Positions 10,682 to 12,349 of a DNA stretch of 12,349 bases are shown one piece after another (positions within the stretch are counted from its first letter, which is position 1; the number at the start of each line of letters is the position of its first letter). The notes below the pieces were generated by a model, which saw nothing but the letters and a program-made list of their open reading frames with translations, did not search any database and was not told the origin of the DNA. Source of the stretch: an uncultured Oscillospiraceae bacterium. GTDB taxonomy: Bacteria; Bacillota; Clostridia; Oscillospirales; Acutalibacteraceae. A program made the position numbers and the translations under genes. The stretch lies in the NCBI GenBank assembly GCA_958354085.1, contig CATWUX010000060.1:1-12349 (forward strand), in the 5' to 3' direction.

Positions 10682-12262
10682 ATGAAGAAAAGAAAACTGA
10701 TTTCTGTCGTTCTCGCCGTTTTCATGGTGCTGTGTTCCGTGTCGGCAGCTGTTTTGGCACAGGAACCGGAGCAATCGGTCAAGGTCACCGATTGCGGTCA
10801 TTTCACCGGTGCGGACTGGGCCGGTGCGGCCGGTGCTTACAGCCTTGGCTGGAAATATTTCAATTTTGACCTCAGCACCATCACCTCTATCAAAGTCGGT
10901 GCAAAGGATGCCAAAGACAGAATCGTGATGGAGTACACGGCGGACGCTGAGCAGGTTGCTTGGCAGCAAGCGAACGGTTATGTCACTGCCGACGGTCTGA
11001 GCAGCGCGCCTTTCTACAAAGAGTACAACGGAACCCCCATCGCGGAGGGACGTGACGACGACTGGACTGTCACAAAAGGCGCCGGTTTTGACGTTTGGCA
11101 GCCCACCCTGTTCTATGTAGAGGTCAAGACGGCGGATGCCACCTACTACGATGAAATGGCATACAATTACGATTATCCCGGTGTGAATATCACCGATTGC
11201 GGTCATTTCACCGGTGCGGACTGGGCCGGTGCGGCCGGTGCTTACAGCCTTGGCTGGAAATATTTCAATTTTGACCTCAGCACCATCACCTCTATCAAAG
11301 TCGGTGCAAAGGATGCCAAAGACAGAATCGTGATGGAGTACACGGCGGACGCTGAGCAGGTTGCTTGGCAGCAAGCGAACGGTTATGTCACTGCCGACGG
11401 TCTGAGCAGCGCGCCTTTCTACAAAGAGTACAACGGAACCCCCATCGCGGAGGGACGTGACGACGACTGGACTGTCACAAAAGGCGCCGGTTTTGACGTT
11501 TGGCAGCCCACCCTGTTCTATGTAGAGGTCAAGACGGCGGGCGCTACCTACTACGATGAAATGGCGTACAATTACGACTATCCTCACGCTCATGAGCTTG
11601 TACATCATGACGCCAAAGCGCCTACCTGTACGGAAAAAGGCTGGGATGCCTATGACACCTGCTCTGAGTGTGATTATACAACCTATGCGGAAAAAGACGC
11701 TCTCGGCCATGATTTTGGCGAGTGGGAAACCGTAACGTCGCCGAATTGCACCGACAAGGGCAGCGAAAAGCACACCTGCAAACGTTGCGAATTTTTTGAA
11801 ACAAGAGATTTGGATGAGCTGGGACATGATTGGGAAACGGATTTCACGGTAGACAAAGCCGCAACCTGTACCGAAGACGGCAGCAAGTCCATCCATTGTA
11901 AGAATTGCGATGCGGCAAAAGATTCCACTGTTATTCCGGCAACCGGGCACGTTGAAACCGAACTTAAAGACGCCAAAGAAGCCACCTGCACCGAAGAAGG
12001 ATATACCGGCGATAAGGTGTGCAAGGAATGCGGAGTCATTGTTGAAAAAGGTGAAACCATTCCCCAGACTGCACACAACTATAAAGACGGTGTATGTTCT
12101 GAATGTGGTGCGAAAGACCCCGATTATAAACCGGATAATGGTGATAATTCTCCGGAAACCGGCGACAACACTACTCTGCAGCTGTGGATTACTTTGGTAT
12201 TTGTCAGCATGAGCACAGTAACCATATTGGTGGTTGTCAAAACGAAGAAAAGATATAGCTAA
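10682..12262 (+). CDS. Secreted, probably wall-anchored repeat protein with Cys-rich repeats and SPETG sorting signal
   Basis: ATG 10682 is chosen from GGGAGG (10666-10671), giving 526 residues starting with a signal peptide (MKKRK, hydrophobic core, cut probably after A26). Two near-identical 131-residue domains follow (36-166 and 171-301), beginning TDCGHFTGADWAGAAGAYSL and ending YYDEMAYNYDYP. I do not recognise this domain. Residues about 302-480 hold four modules with the pattern CTxxG...CxxC...GH plus a partial fifth, a layout common in extracellular proteins of Clostridia, with eight or more paired Cys. The C-terminus has SPETG (490-494), a hydrophobic helix (about 499-519) and the basic tail KTKKRYS, a sortase signal of the (S/N)PxTG type. 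It is likely displayed on the cell wall, perhaps for adhesion or binding. Expression appears to depend on the divergent repressor and the long leader. Confidence 0.85.
   Translation: MKKRKLISVVLAVFMVLCSVSAAVLAQEPEQSVKVTDCGHFTGADWAGAAGAYSLGWKYFNFDLSTITSIKVGAKDAKDRIVMEYTADAEQVAWQQANGYVTADGLSSAPFYKEYNGTPIAEGRDDDWTVTKGAGFDVWQPTLFYVEVKTADATYYDEMAYNYDYPGVNITDCGHFTGADWAGAAGAYSLGWKYFNFDLSTITSIKVGAKDAKDRIVMEYTADAEQVAWQQANGYVTADGLSSAPFYKEYNGTPIAEGRDDDWTVTKGAGFDVWQPTLFYVEVKTAGATYYDEMAYNYDYPHAHELVHHDAKAPTCTEKGWDAYDTCSECDYTTYAEKDALGHDFGEWETVTSPNCTDKGSEKHTCKRCEFFETRDLDELGHDWETDFTVDKAATCTEDGSKSIHCKNCDAAKDSTVIPATGHVETELKDAKEATCTEEGYTGDKVCKECGVIVEKGETIPQTAHNYKDGVCSECGAKDPDYKPDNGDNSPETGDNTTLQLWITLVFVSMSTVTILVVVKTKKRYS
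10787..11179 (+). repeat. Tandem repeat, copy 1 (393 bp)
   Basis: The first coding repeat of the surface-protein gene. By eye it is identical to copy 2 over 10785-11135, with six base differences near the 3' end and one residue change (D to G). Unit spacing is 405 bp, including a 12-base linker coding GVNI. Confidence 0.95.
11192..11584 (+). repeat. Tandem repeat, copy 2 (393 bp)
   Basis: The second copy, offset by 405 bp from the first. It runs directly into the Cys-rich region. Confidence 0.95.
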
Positions 12263-12349
12263 TCTACGGCAGATATTTCGAAGCCCCCGGCTGTGTGAAC
12301 AGGTCCAGTAAAAACGGACAATAGACAAAACACCCCCTGATGTAGGAAA

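Noticed and set aside
10559..12328. 589-codon open frame on the minus strand opposite the surface-protein gene
   Set aside because: It is the reverse complement of a gene with a signal peptide, repeats and sorting signal. Its product is repetitive only because the opposite gene is, and it lacks a recognisable domain.
1..12349. CRISPR array, tRNA, rRNA or insertion sequence
   Set aside because: No short evenly spaced direct repeats, no cloverleaf or rRNA sequence, and no transposase-like product were seen. The only large repeats are within coding regions.

Overview
The window looks like a chromosomal segment of a low-oxygen, GC-moderate Clostridia member (Bacillota), most likely near the Oscillospirales/Ruminococcaceae. 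This placement is inferred from a T-box leader in front of ilvA, strong GGAGG ribosome binding sites, an RsiV-like anti-sigma arrangement, an IscU-like/GGGtGRT gene pair and an (S)PxTG-type surface protein. No rRNA, tRNA or database match is available to fix the taxonomy.

Layout. (1) 1-2726: the 3' part of polA, then a processive-glycolipid-synthase-like glycosyltransferase and a PlsY-like acyltransferase, all on + with short gaps, forming a probable membrane-lipid pair behind polA. (2) 2745-5009: a promoter and T-box riboswitch (Ile specifier ATC likely) controlling threonine dehydratase (ilvA, ACT domain). Then come a small convergent GNAT acetyltransferase on - and ridA on +. IlvA makes reactive enamine/imine intermediates and RidA clears them, so the two belong together biochemically. 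(3) 5029-7814: terminators, then an ECF-type sigma factor with a candidate self-recognised promoter. Twelve bases downstream is a 684-residue membrane-anchored protein with two duplicated extracytoplasmic modules and a DUF3298/RsiV-like C-terminus, a probable anti-sigma or sensor partner. A perfect 14-bp terminator ends the unit. (4) 7882-9766: a promoter with an inverted repeat over its -35 box drives a two-gene operon, an IscU/NifU-like scaffold that appears to lack the third cluster-binding Cys and a GGGtGRT-family protein of unknown function. (5) 9736-10400: an AT-rich accessory stretch holding a decayed copy and an intact copy of a small Cro/C1-type repressor gene (both on -), each with a divergent rightward promoter. 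Three operator-like GGCTATATATAGCC-type sites surround the second promoter. (6) 10380-12262: a long leader with two mutually exclusive hairpins, then a secreted protein with two near-identical 131-residue repeats, Cys-rich CxxC repeats and a C-terminal SPETG sorting signal.

The parts most worth follow-up are the IscU-like/GGGtGRT operon, the repressor/operator/leader arrangement controlling the repeat-bearing surface protein, and the sigma/anti-sigma pair with its duplicated sensor module.
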